The notes under the pieces were generated by a model. The model had not been told where the DNA came from. It saw only the letters and a program-made list of their open reading frames with translations, and ran no database searches. Below, piece by piece: positions 45,329 to 53,319 of a DNA stretch of 64,000 nucleotides. The position numbers and the translations under genes were made by a program. The stretch comes from Stenotrophomonas sp. UBA2124 (lineage in GTDB: Bacteria; Pseudomonadota; Gammaproteobacteria; Xanthomonadales; Xanthomonadaceae): assembly GCA_002329155.1 (NCBI GenBank), contig DCXY01000019.1, positions 34,952 to 98,951 on the forward strand. Direction: 5' to 3'. The first letter of the stretch is position 1. The number at the start of each line of letters is the position of its first letter.

Positions 45329-45545
45329 GCTGAGTGTCTCGTGCCTGGATCGGGCAATGGCGTGTGCGCAACCTTGGCCGCAGCGTCGCACGCCAACGCG
45401 CCATTCATATCATGCATGCATGAGTGATATCCGGCTGATGCTCTATATCCATGAGTGCACGGGGGTTAGTTTTACTCCTGATCCCCACCAACGTGTGCGT
45501 GCCACACACACCGGCAGGGGGAGCGTCCAAACTGGGAGCAGTTGA

Positions 45546-46604
45546 ATGAAGCACATCGTGCACGCCACGCTGTTGGCGATGTCTCTTGGTCTGGCGGCAG
45601 GCAGCGCCTCCGCTGCCGACTACAGGCTCAATCCTTTCAAGCTGGCCTACGAAGGCGCGATCACGCGTAATGTGCCCAGAGAGGTCAACATCCATTCGGT
45701 GTCCTATCCGCTGAATGGCATTGAGATCGCGGCCAACTTCTACACGCCGGCCAACTTTGACGCCTCGCGCAAGTACCCAACCATCGTGGTTGCCCACCCT
45801 AACGGTGGGGTCAAGGAACAGGTCGCCGGCCTCTACGCGCAGCGCCTGGCCGAGCAGGGCTACATCGCCATCACCGCCGATGCTGCCTACCAGGGCGGCA
45901 GCGGCGGTCAGCCCCGCAGCGTGGACATGCCGTCGCACCGCATTGAAGACATTCACGGCATGGCAGACTTCATCAGCCGGTTCCCGTGGGTGGACACTAC
46001 GCGCCTGGGCCTGCTGGGCATCTGTGGCGGTGGCGGCTATTCGCTGGCGGCCGCGCAGACAGACAAGCGCTTCAAGGCCGTCGCCACGATCAGCATGTTC
46101 AACTCCGGTCGCGTACGCCGCAACGGCTATGCCGACTCGCAGCTGGACACCGTCCAGCAGCGGCTGCAGCAGGCTTCACAGGCCCGTGCGCAGCAAGCCG
46201 CCGGCGGCGAAGTGTTGTACTCCGGCGATGCCAACCTCAGCGACGCGCAGATCGCCAAGCTCCCCTTCGATCTGTATCGGCAGGGCTATGAGTACTACTG
46301 GAAGACACACGCCCATCCCAATTCCACCTTCCGCTATACCACCAGCAGCCTGATGGACCTGATGCGGTGGGATGCCACCGACCAGATCGAATTGATCCAC
46401 CAGCCGCTGCTGATGATCGCCGGTAGTAAGGCTGACAGCCTGTACATGACCCAGGATGCTTTCGCCAAGGCAAGCGGGACCACCGACAAGCAGATGGTGC
46501 TGCTGGACGGCGCCACGCATATCGAGACCTACTGGGTGCCGAAGTACGTGGATGCCGCGGTCGCCTCGCTGAAGACCTTCTATGCGAGGACGCTGGCGCC
46601 ATGA
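45546..46604 (+). CDS. Secreted alpha/beta hydrolase, dienelactone-hydrolase-like
   Basis: A 352-residue exported hydrolase. Residues 1-23 form a Sec signal peptide cut after ASA. The nucleophile elbow is GLLGICGGGGYS, with Cys in place of Ser as in dienelactone hydrolases; the acid is likely the Asp in AGSKADSLYMT and the base the His in DGATHIETYW. A conserved IVVAHPNGGVKEQ oxyanion segment precedes. It overlaps the cupin-fusion gene by 4 bases, so both act in one operon. The substrate is unknown. Confidence 0.8.
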   Translation: MKHIVHATLLAMSLGLAAGSASAADYRLNPFKLAYEGAITRNVPREVNIHSVSYPLNGIEIAANFYTPANFDASRKYPTIVVAHPNGGVKEQVAGLYAQRLAEQGYIAITADAAYQGGSGGQPRSVDMPSHRIEDIHGMADFISRFPWVDTTRLGLLGICGGGGYSLAAAQTDKRFKAVATISMFNSGRVRRNGYADSQLDTVQQRLQQASQARAQQAAGGEVLYSGDANLSDAQIAKLPFDLYRQGYEYYWKTHAHPNSTFRYTTSSLMDLMRWDATDQIELIHQPLLMIAGSKADSLYMTQDAFAKASGTTDKQMVLLDGATHIETYWVPKYVDAAVASLKTFYARTLAP

Positions 46605-47755
46605 ACGGACAACGCAGGACACCGGCGCAGAGCGCACTACTGGGCGCCGCATTGAGCATGGCGGCACCGTTCGCGGCCGCCGCCGAAACCGCTGCGCAGC
46701 AGATCACCCGGGCCGGCACCCAGTCTTCCGTTGCAGGCCCGGCCGAGACCTTCGTCGGCAAGGTACGGGTAGATCCGTTGTTCCCGGCGGACACGGACGT
46801 ACAGGCCTCGTCCGCCTACGTCAGCTTCGAGCCGGGCGCCCGCTCGGCCTGGCACACCCATCCGGCTGGGCAGCGGCTGGTGGTTACCTCCGGCGTCGGG
46901 CTGACCCAGGAATGGGGAAAGCCTGCGCAGCAGATACACGCCGGTGATGTGGTGGTCTGCCCTGCGGGGGTCAAGCATTGGCACGGCGCAGCGCCGCATA
47001 GCGCGATGACCCATCTGACGGTGACCGGGGTGGCCGATGGCAGATCGGTGGACTGGCTCGAACAGGTCAGCGATGCGCAGTACGGCGCGGCGTCCGCTGG
47101 CATCGATGCCCCCGTTGCCGGACCGCTTTCGTCTAGGCAGCAGGCCATTCCGCTGATCGCGGCCGCCGCGGCCAGCAGCAACATGCCCCAGCTCAATGCA
47201 GCACTGGGCCAGGGACTGGATGCGGGCCTGACCCTGAGCGAGGCCAAGGAAGTGCTGGTGCAGCTGTATGCCTATGCGGGCTTCCCGAAGAGCCTCAATG
47301 CCCTGGGCGAGCTGATGAACGTAGCGCGGGACCGCGAGGCAAAGGGCATTGCGACTGCAGCCGGGAAGCCGCCCACCGGCCAGGCACCCGTGGGTGATGC
47401 GTTGCGCGCCGTGGGCACCGCCAACCAGACCCGGATCTCCGGCGCTCCGGTGCGCGGACCGGTCATGGATTTCGCGCCCATCATCAACCAGTTCCTGCAG
47501 ACGCACCTGTTCGGCGACATCTTTGAACGCGACAACCTTGACTGGCAGAGCCGAGAACTGGCCACCGTCGGCGCGCTCGCGGCGATGCCCGGGGTGGAGG
47601 CGCAGCTACGCTCACACATGACCGTCAGCCAACGGGTAGGCCTCAGCCGCGAACAGTTGCAGCACCTTGCCCAAGTGCTTGCCAACAGCGGCCATACCGC
47701 CGCGTCCGCCCGCGCTCTGCAGGCGCTTGAACAGACGCCTGCACCAGCACCCTGA
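46601..47755 (+). CDS. Cupin-carboxymuconolactone decarboxylase fusion
   Basis: A 384-residue exported protein. After a signal peptide (cut near AAA-ET) comes a cupin domain (about 50-150) with metal-binding histidines in WHTHPAGQ and CPAGVKHWHGAA, then two CMD/AhpD-type helical segments (about 175-260 and 285-375; LSEAKEVLVQLYAYAGFPKSLNALG, then FERDNLDWQSRELATVGALAAM). The CMD fold with this E-x-x-x-x-Y/AGFP pattern is often linked to peroxide or quinone chemistry. The fusion occurs in oxidoreductase clusters like this one. It is coupled to the hydrolase gene. Confidence 0.85.
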   Translation: MNGQRRTPAQSALLGAALSMAAPFAAAAETAAQQITRAGTQSSVAGPAETFVGKVRVDPLFPADTDVQASSAYVSFEPGARSAWHTHPAGQRLVVTSGVGLTQEWGKPAQQIHAGDVVVCPAGVKHWHGAAPHSAMTHLTVTGVADGRSVDWLEQVSDAQYGAASAGIDAPVAGPLSSRQQAIPLIAAAAASSNMPQLNAALGQGLDAGLTLSEAKEVLVQLYAYAGFPKSLNALGELMNVARDREAKGIATAAGKPPTGQAPVGDALRAVGTANQTRISGAPVRGPVMDFAPIINQFLQTHLFGDIFERDNLDWQSRELATVGALAAMPGVEAQLRSHMTVSQRVGLSREQLQHLAQVLANSGHTAASARALQALEQTPAPAP

Positions 47756-47778
47756 CAGCCACCCGCATGGAGAGCACC

Positions 47779-48921
47779 ATGAGTAATCCGCCCACCAACC
47801 CGCAACGTCGCTCGCTGCTTAAGGGCGCAGCCACGTTGGCAGCACTGCCACTGGCTGGCGCGATGGCCACCGCGACGGCCACAGCCTCACCTTCGGCAGC
47901 GCCGGCAACCATTGCCGGGCGACGCATGCTTGGCAAGCTGCAGGTCTCCAGTCTCGGCCTCGGTGTGCAGAACATGAGCCGGACCTACCAGACCACCCTT
48001 CCTACGCGCACCGAGATGCACCGCATCATCCGTGCTGCGTTTGATCGCGGGATGATCTTCTACGACGCGGCCGAGGCGTACGGCCCGCATGAGGTGGAGC
48101 GGATCCTGGGGGAGGGCGTTGCCGCGTTCCGAAACGAAGTGGTCATCGCCACCAAGTTCGGCTGGAACATCGACCTGGAAACCGGCGCGCGCGGTCCAGG
48201 GCTGATCAGCAGGCCCGTTCACATAAAGGCAGCGGTGGAGGGCATGCTGAAGCGACTTCGCACTGACCGAATCGATCTGCTGTACCAGCACCGCGTGGAC
48301 CCGCAGGTGCCGATCGAAGACGTGGCCGGCGCGATCCAGGACCTAATGACCGAGGGAAAGGTGCTGCACTGGGGGCTGTGCGAGATGGGCCTGCAGACCC
48401 TGCGCCGCGCGCACGCTGCGCTGCCGGTAACGGCGGTGCAGAGCGAGTACTCGATGCTCTGGCGCGGACCGGAACAGGAGGTGCTTGCTGTATGCGCCGA
48501 GCTTGGGATCGGGTTCGTGCCATGGAGCCCGCTGGGCGTCGGCTTCCTGACCGGCGCGATCGATGCGAGGACCCGGTTTGCCGACGGCGATATCCGAGCC
48601 ATTGAAACGCGCTTCACCCCGCAGAACATCGAACACAACCTCGCCCTGGTGAGACTGCTCACGGACTGGGCTGCACGCAAGCGGGCAACGCCAGCGCAGG
48701 TCGCCCTGGCCTGGCTGATGGCACAGCAGCCGTGGATCGTGCCGATTCCCGGCACCACGCAGATGGCGCATCTGCTGGAGAACCTCGGCGCCGCCGAGCT
48801 GGTCCTCAGCATCGCTGAGGTGCAGGAGCTCAACGCTGCACTTGCCGCCGTGGCAGTGCAGGGACAGCGTCTTCCGCCCGCAGTGCAGGCGTACAGCGGT
48901 GTTGAAGCACCGCTGCGCTAG
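47779..48921 (+). CDS. Tat-exported aldo-keto reductase
   Basis: A 380-residue aldo-keto reductase carrying a twin-arginine signal (PQRRSLLKGAATLAALPLAG), so it is exported folded, probably with its NADP cofactor. The catalytic set is present: Asp and Tyr in FYDAAEAYG, Lys in VIATKFGW, His in LLYQHRVDP. Cofactor-binding end: PIPGTTQMAHLLENLGA. It is closely related to the second reductase at 50500, which has no signal peptide. The start at 47779 has GGAG; ATG 47767 is also in frame. It lies 23 bases after the cupin fusion. Confidence 0.9.
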   Translation: MSNPPTNPQRRSLLKGAATLAALPLAGAMATATATASPSAAPATIAGRRMLGKLQVSSLGLGVQNMSRTYQTTLPTRTEMHRIIRAAFDRGMIFYDAAEAYGPHEVERILGEGVAAFRNEVVIATKFGWNIDLETGARGPGLISRPVHIKAAVEGMLKRLRTDRIDLLYQHRVDPQVPIEDVAGAIQDLMTEGKVLHWGLCEMGLQTLRRAHAALPVTAVQSEYSMLWRGPEQEVLAVCAELGIGFVPWSPLGVGFLTGAIDARTRFADGDIRAIETRFTPQNIEHNLALVRLLTDWAARKRATPAQVALAWLMAQQPWIVPIPGTTQMAHLLENLGAAELVLSIAEVQELNAALAAVAVQGQRLPPAVQAYSGVEAPLR

Positions 48922-48924
48922 CGC

Positions 48925-49818
48925 TCAGTCCTGATAGCGAAGGGCATCACGCAGCACGGTGAATGCAGGCGATGACTGCCTGCGGCTGGGGTAGTACAGG
49001 TGGTAGCCAGGGAAGGAGGGGCACCAGTCCTGCAGGACGTGCACCAGTGCACCCGCCTGCACGTGGGTGCGCACCAGGTCCTCGGGCATGTAGGCCAGCC
49101 CCAGCCCTTCCAGTGCGGCGCCCAGACGCAGTGCGATGTTGTTGAAGACCAGCTGGCCCTCCACCCGCACTTTCAGTTCCTGGCCTTTCTTCTCGAACTC
49201 CCACGCAAAAATGCCACCGTGGGTGGGCAGGCGGATGGTGATGCAGTTGTGCCGGGTGAGGTCGTGCGGTGATTTCGGCTTGGGATGGCGCTGGAAGTAG
49301 CTTGGTGAGCCGACCACGGCCATGCGCATGTCCGGCCCGACGCGCACGGCGATCATGTCCTTGGCGACCTGTTCGCCCATGCGGATGCCGGCGTCGAAGC
49401 CCTCGGCCACGATGTCGGTCAGCCCGTAGTCGACGATCACCTCGATGTTCAGGTCGGGGTGGGCGGGCAGCAGCCTGCCCAGCACCGGCTGCATCACGGT
49501 GAGCGCGGCATGCTCACCGGCGGTGATACGGAGGCGGCCGGCGGGCTTGTCGCGGTATGCGTTGAGCTGGGCGAGCTCGCTGTCGATCTCCTCGAAGCGC
49601 GGTGCAATCACCCGCAGCAGCTGCCCGCCGGCTTCGGTGGGCGAAACGCTGCGGGTGGTGCGTGCCAGCAGGCGCACGCCCAGGCGCTCCTCCAGCTGCC
49701 GCATGGAGCGGCTCAAGGCAGGCTGGGACATACCCAGCTGGGCCGCGGCACGCGTGAAGCTGCGCTCCCGTGCCACCAGCGCGAACATGGCCAGCTGGTC
49801 GTAATTCTCGATGCTCAT
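48925..49818 (-). CDS. LysR-family transcription regulator
   Basis: A 297-residue regulator. N-terminal winged helix (residues 5-65): LAMFALVARERSFTRAAAQLGMSQPALSRSMRQLEERLGVRLLARTTRSVSPTEAG. The effector domain follows. It is divergent from the flavodoxin-like gene, with a dyad in the gap, and lies tail to tail with the exported reductase gene, only 3 bases apart. It most likely controls the flavodoxin-aldo-keto reductase pair, and perhaps the whole cluster. Confidence 0.95.
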   Translation of the reverse strand: MSIENYDQLAMFALVARERSFTRAAAQLGMSQPALSRSMRQLEERLGVRLLARTTRSVSPTEAGGQLLRVIAPRFEEIDSELAQLNAYRDKPAGRLRITAGEHAALTVMQPVLGRLLPAHPDLNIEVIVDYGLTDIVAEGFDAGIRMGEQVAKDMIAVRVGPDMRMAVVGSPSYFQRHPKPKSPHDLTRHNCITIRLPTHGGIFAWEFEKKGQELKVRVEGQLVFNNIALRLGAALEGLGLAYMPEDLVRTHVQAGALVHVLQDWCPSFPGYHLYYPSRRQSSPAFTVLRDALRYQD

Positions 49819-49833
49819 TGATGCGCGCCTGCT

Positions 49834-49852
49834 ATAAGCGATATTCGATTAT
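49834..49852. promoter_or_regulatory. Putative LysR operator
   Basis: ATAAGCGA-TAT-TCGATTAT forms a dyad with 7 of 8 arm positions matching, with ATAA-N11-TTAT, a T-N11-A type LysR site, in the 74-base gap between the lysR and flavodoxin-like genes. Confidence 0.6.
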
Positions 49853-49892
49853 GCCCCTGCAAGAATGGAATGTGGGGGCGTAGATTGGCCCC

Positions 49893-50489
49893 ATGACGAT
49901 ACCAACCCCCAATCACAGTCGCCGCGCCGTCGTCACCGCGCTGGCATCGCTACCGCTGGGCTGTTCGGCCACGGCCCCGCAGGAGGACGTGGCGCACGGT
50001 CGATCAGATAGCCGGACCCTGGTCGCCGTCTTCTCGCGCTCTGGCAACACCCGGGTGGTTGCCGGGTTGATTCATCGCAGCATGTCCAGCGATCTGTTTG
50101 AGATACAACCTGCTGTGGAGTACCCGGCGGATTATCTCGAAACGGTTGAACAGGCGCGGCGCGAGCGCAACGACAATGTAGAACCCGCGCTGCGCACACG
50201 CATCGCCGGCATCGAACGTTATGACACGGTGTATCTGGGCTTCCCGATCTGGGGCGAGACCGCACCGCCGATCATTCGATCGCTGTTGTCGCAGCACGAT
50301 ATGAGCAGCAAGACCATCGTGCCCTTCATTACCCACGGTGGTTATGGCGTCGGCAGCAGCCTGCGCGTGCTCGCACGCCACGCCCCGCAGGCGCGCATCC
50401 TGGATGCTTTCGTGATGCAGGCCGACCAAGAACGCAGAACCATGGAAAGCGTCAACGCCTGGCTCGCCACCCCACCTACTTCCCGATGA
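49893..50489 (+). CDS. Flavodoxin-like protein
   Basis: A 198-residue flavodoxin-family protein. The FMN phosphate loop is VAVFSRSGNTRVVAG (about residues 44-58); later segments YDTVYLGFPIWGETAPPIIRSLL and IVPFITHGGYGVGSSL form the flavin ring loops. The N-terminus (NHSRRAVVTALASLPLGC) has a twin-Arg and a hydrophobic stretch, so it may be exported or membrane-attached like other proteins of this cluster, though the Tat motif is imperfect. It is followed after 10 bases by an aldo-keto reductase and probably acts in electron transfer. Confidence 0.85.
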   Translation: MTIPTPNHSRRAVVTALASLPLGCSATAPQEDVAHGRSDSRTLVAVFSRSGNTRVVAGLIHRSMSSDLFEIQPAVEYPADYLETVEQARRERNDNVEPALRTRIAGIERYDTVYLGFPIWGETAPPIIRSLLSQHDMSSKTIVPFITHGGYGVGSSLRVLARHAPQARILDAFVMQADQERRTMESVNAWLATPPTSR

Positions 50490-50499
50490 GGATTCGATC

Positions 50500-51492
50500 A
50501 TGAAGACACGCACACTTGGACAAGGCCTCGAAGTTTCCGCCCTCGGCCTGGGCTGCATGGGCATGAGCGCGGCCTATGGTCCCGCTGCAGACAAGGAGGA
50601 CATGATCGCGCTGATCCGCACCGCGGTGGAGCGCGGCATCACCCACTTCGATACCGCCGAAGCCTATGGCCCGTTTGCCAACGAGGAGCTGGTGGGCGAG
50701 GCCCTGGCGCCGGTGCGCGACCAGGTGGTTATCGCCACCAAGTTCGGCTTCGACATCGACCCGGTGACCGGTGCCCGCGGTGCCGGCACCAACAGCCAGC
50801 CCGCACACATCCGCGCCGCCGTCGAGGCCAGCCTGAAACGCCTGCGCACCGAGCGCATCGACCTGCTGTACCAGCATCGCGTTGATCCCGCGGTGCCCAT
50901 CGAAGACGTGGCAGATACGGTGAAGACCCTCATCGCGGAGGGTAAGGTTGCGCATTTCGGTCTGTCAGAAGCGGGCCTTCAGACTATCCGCCGGGCCCAC
51001 GCCGTGCAGCCGCTTACCGCCGTGCAGAGCGAGTATTCGCTGTTCTGGCGCGAGCCAGAGACGGAGCTTCTCCCCCTGCTTGAGGAACTTGGCATTGGCT
51101 TCGTACCCTTCAGCCCGCTGGGTGCGGGCTTCCTGACTGGAAAGATCGACGAGAAAACGCAGTTCGATGCAACGGACTTCCGCAACGCGGTGCCGCGCTT
51201 CTCTGCCGAGGCGCGCCGGGCCAACATGGTCTTGGTGGAGGTGGTGAAGACGATGGCTGCAGAGAAGGGTGCCACTCCCGCCCAGGTCGCGCTGGCTTGG
51301 CTGTTGGCCCAGCGACCGTGGATCTCCCCGATCCCAGGCACGACCAAGCTCCATCGCTTGGATGAGAATCTGGGCGCAGTGCATCTGGTCCTGAATCAGG
51401 CCGACCTGGCACACATCCACTCAGAAGTGGCGCAGATCAGCATCAGCGGCGCGCGTCTGCCGGAAGCTGCATTGAAGATGACCGGAAGGTGA
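50500..51492 (+). CDS. Aldo-keto reductase (cytoplasmic)
   Basis: A 330-residue aldo-keto reductase of the YakC/AKR13-like type, which reduces aldehydes or ketones with NADPH. Catalytic residues: Asp and Tyr in HFDTAEAYGPF, Lys in VIATKFGFD, His in LLYQHRVDP. The C-terminal cofactor loop is PIPGTTKLHRLDENLGA. It has no signal peptide, unlike its paralogue at 47779, with which it shares long identical stretches (for example RIDLLYQHRVDP-VPIEDVA). It follows the flavodoxin-like gene in one transcript. Confidence 0.93.
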   Translation: MKTRTLGQGLEVSALGLGCMGMSAAYGPAADKEDMIALIRTAVERGITHFDTAEAYGPFANEELVGEALAPVRDQVVIATKFGFDIDPVTGARGAGTNSQPAHIRAAVEASLKRLRTERIDLLYQHRVDPAVPIEDVADTVKTLIAEGKVAHFGLSEAGLQTIRRAHAVQPLTAVQSEYSLFWREPETELLPLLEELGIGFVPFSPLGAGFLTGKIDEKTQFDATDFRNAVPRFSAEARRANMVLVEVVKTMAAEKGATPAQVALAWLLAQRPWISPIPGTTKLHRLDENLGAVHLVLNQADLAHIHSEVAQISISGARLPEAALKMTGR

Positions 51493-51858
51493 GCAGGCGC
51501 GGTGGATACCCGCTTCTGGCCGGAAGCGGACATTGCCGGGGCAGGGGATAAGGAAGATTTATCGAGGGTAGGGGGGGCGTTTGCTCGGGCCCCAAACGCG
51601 GCCATCGTCGACAGGAAGGAGAGCGATTCCGCCCACTCGATTAGCGGCGGCCGGGATTCTGCGACACGTGGGGTCCGTTAGACACTCGGAGAAGTGAAGG
51701 GCGGGCGTCCTTCATACAGCTAGGCTCGGACAGAAGACTCGCATCCCGGTGGCAAATGTCGCACTTGATAGATCCGGCGCGTCAACGGGGAGCGACCACC
51801 CGCGTGGCGTAGCGCCGTCGCTTACATGCGAGGCGGACTTCATGTAAAAATAGGGCTG
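51493..51858. other. Intergenic region before defence operon
   Basis: No gene is supportable here. A weak hairpin (CCGCTTC/GAAGCGG at about 51511-51530) lies past the reductase stop. The sequence becomes less GC-rich towards the sigma-like gene. This is a likely left boundary zone of the island, but no att repeat was found by eye. Confidence 0.5.
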
Positions 51859-52749
51859 ATGTCGGCGTCAGAAAGCTGGTTTTCTGAGGTAATCCATCAC
51901 AGTAGGGTTCTTTATAAATATCGTATTGAAGTAATTCACTCAGCTGACCGCAGGGGGGTCACCTTGATCAGGCCGCTTCGGAAGAGATCGCGTGAGGGCG
52001 TACTCTATACTCGCTTCCCCGATATTCAAACTCAGCTCGATACGCTCGATCAGCTTCCCTCGCAGGAGCTGATCGAGCGGTGTCGAGTTCCGGAGAAAGA
52101 AGCGGGGGCTGTTCCGGTCGAGTGCGTGCTCGCCTTCGTGCGCCGGGAGTGGGCGGCACAGAATCACGCGCTTTGCGAACCGCTGCTGGCCGTGCTGTTG
52201 GAACGGTTGCGACGCAGGTTGCCGCGAGCACTCAATCTGGATGGGAAGACCGCGTCCCTATCTCGCAGCGACCAGGCCGAGCAGGTCCACGACACGTTCG
52301 TCGCGATGCTCATCGGTGAGGCGAACGATTACGACGAGCGGCTCGACTACTACGAAATTTCGTTTTCCCAGAGCATTGCAAAGCTCAGCCTGACCGCGAA
52401 GCGGCGGTCGCGTCGTTCAATCGGGCGGCAGGAGGAACTCTATGACGAGGATGAAGGAGAGCTCAGGGCCGACGTCGAGCTCGCGATCGGTGTGTTTGAT
52501 CCTTTTAATCCTGATCTGCTCCAAGATGAAATTTACCGGTCGCGCCTCCCGGCAGCAATGGAGAAGCTGAAGCCCTTGGAAAAGAGGATTGTTGAGATGT
52601 GGCGAAACGACGTTCCGATTGACTCGAAAGATCCGAGCATCACCACCATGACGCGCATAACGGGGCGCTCAGAGAAGGGAATTCGGAACATACGCGACCG
52701 TGCCTTTGCAAAGCTCAGGGATCTATTGAGCCCGGAGGGGGAGGTATGA
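51859..52749 (+). CDS. Sigma-factor-like regulator of the defence operon
   Basis: A 296-residue protein. The middle (about 135-190) resembles sigma-70 region 2 in helix pattern (SDQAEQVHDTFVAMLIGEANDYDERL). The C-terminus (about 232-292) resembles region 4: LKPLEKRIVEMWRNDVPIDS, then TMTRITGRSEKGIRNIRDRAFAKLRDLL, a helix-turn-helix with a basic recognition helix. The N-terminal 130 residues are unrecognised. It may direct transcription of the operon it heads. The start at 51859 has AGGG upstream; ATG 51826 is also open. It overlaps the next gene by 4 bases. Confidence 0.6.
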   Translation: MSASESWFSEVIHHSRVLYKYRIEVIHSADRRGVTLIRPLRKRSREGVLYTRFPDIQTQLDTLDQLPSQELIERCRVPEKEAGAVPVECVLAFVRREWAAQNHALCEPLLAVLLERLRRRLPRALNLDGKTASLSRSDQAEQVHDTFVAMLIGEANDYDERLDYYEISFSQSIAKLSLTAKRRSRRSIGRQEELYDEDEGELRADVELAIGVFDPFNPDLLQDEIYRSRLPAAMEKLKPLEKRIVEMWRNDVPIDSKDPSITTMTRITGRSEKGIRNIRDRAFAKLRDLLSPEGEV

Positions 52750-53318
52750 TCAGGCCTGAGGCTACCCTCGAAGACGTGCTTGACGCTTTCTCGATGGAAG
52801 CGGAGATGGGTTCCGCAACACTTCAGCGTTATCTGAACGATTACCCACAGTTCTCCGATGAGCTGATCGATCTCTCCAATGAGATCTACCAGTTCTCGAA
52901 TGTGGAACAGGGCGAGCTCCCAAGCGCCGATAGGGAGCGGATTGGCGCAGTGCTCGCCCAGTTCAGAAGCGCGGCATCCCGTTCGTCACAGCCCGCTTTG
53001 GAGCGCTTGTCGCCTGCTCGTCAGCGAGAACTCTCCCAAGCTCTGGGGGTGCCGCGCCAAGTGATATTTGCATTTGTTGAGCGAGGCGTGATCGCGAACT
53101 CTGTGCCAGGGCGGTTCCTCGCACGCATGGCCGAGGCTCTTCAGTCGACTGTGTCCGATCTTCGCACCTACCTGTCCCAAGAGCCTCAGCGTGCGGTGCG
53201 CTACGCCAAGGCTGACGACAAGCCGCTCGATCCGGGGCAGGTGCCTTTCGAGCAACTCCTACGCGACGCGGGACTCTCAGAGGCGCAGGCGGCAGAATTT
53301 CTTAAGGAAGAGCTGTGA
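52746..53318 (+). CDS. Helix-turn-helix-like protein, possible IrrE substrate
   Basis: A 190-residue protein. The N-terminal half is acidic and helical (EDVLDAFSMEAEMGSATLQRYLNDYPQFSDELIDLSNEI). The part at about 105-155 looks like an XRE-type helix-turn-helix: LSQALGVPRQVIFAFVERGVIANSVPGRFLARMAEALQSTVSDL. It is coupled by ATGA to the sigma-like gene and ends one base before the start codon of the protease-helicase gene. XRE proteins next to IrrE-type proteases are often their cleavage targets (as DdrO for IrrE), which makes this a candidate repressor or antitoxin-like partner. Confidence 0.6.
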   Translation: MIRPEATLEDVLDAFSMEAEMGSATLQRYLNDYPQFSDELIDLSNEIYQFSNVEQGELPSADRERIGAVLAQFRSAASRSSQPALERLSPARQRELSQALGVPRQVIFAFVERGVIANSVPGRFLARMAEALQSTVSDLRTYLSQEPQRAVRYAKADDKPLDPGQVPFEQLLRDAGLSEAQAAEFLKEEL

Positions 53319-53319
53319 G

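Noticed and set aside
51493..51858. Left attachment repeat of the island matching the TTGTTGGC block
   Set aside because: No copy of the repeat or of the recombinase-side sequence was found here by eye; the left boundary stays undefined.
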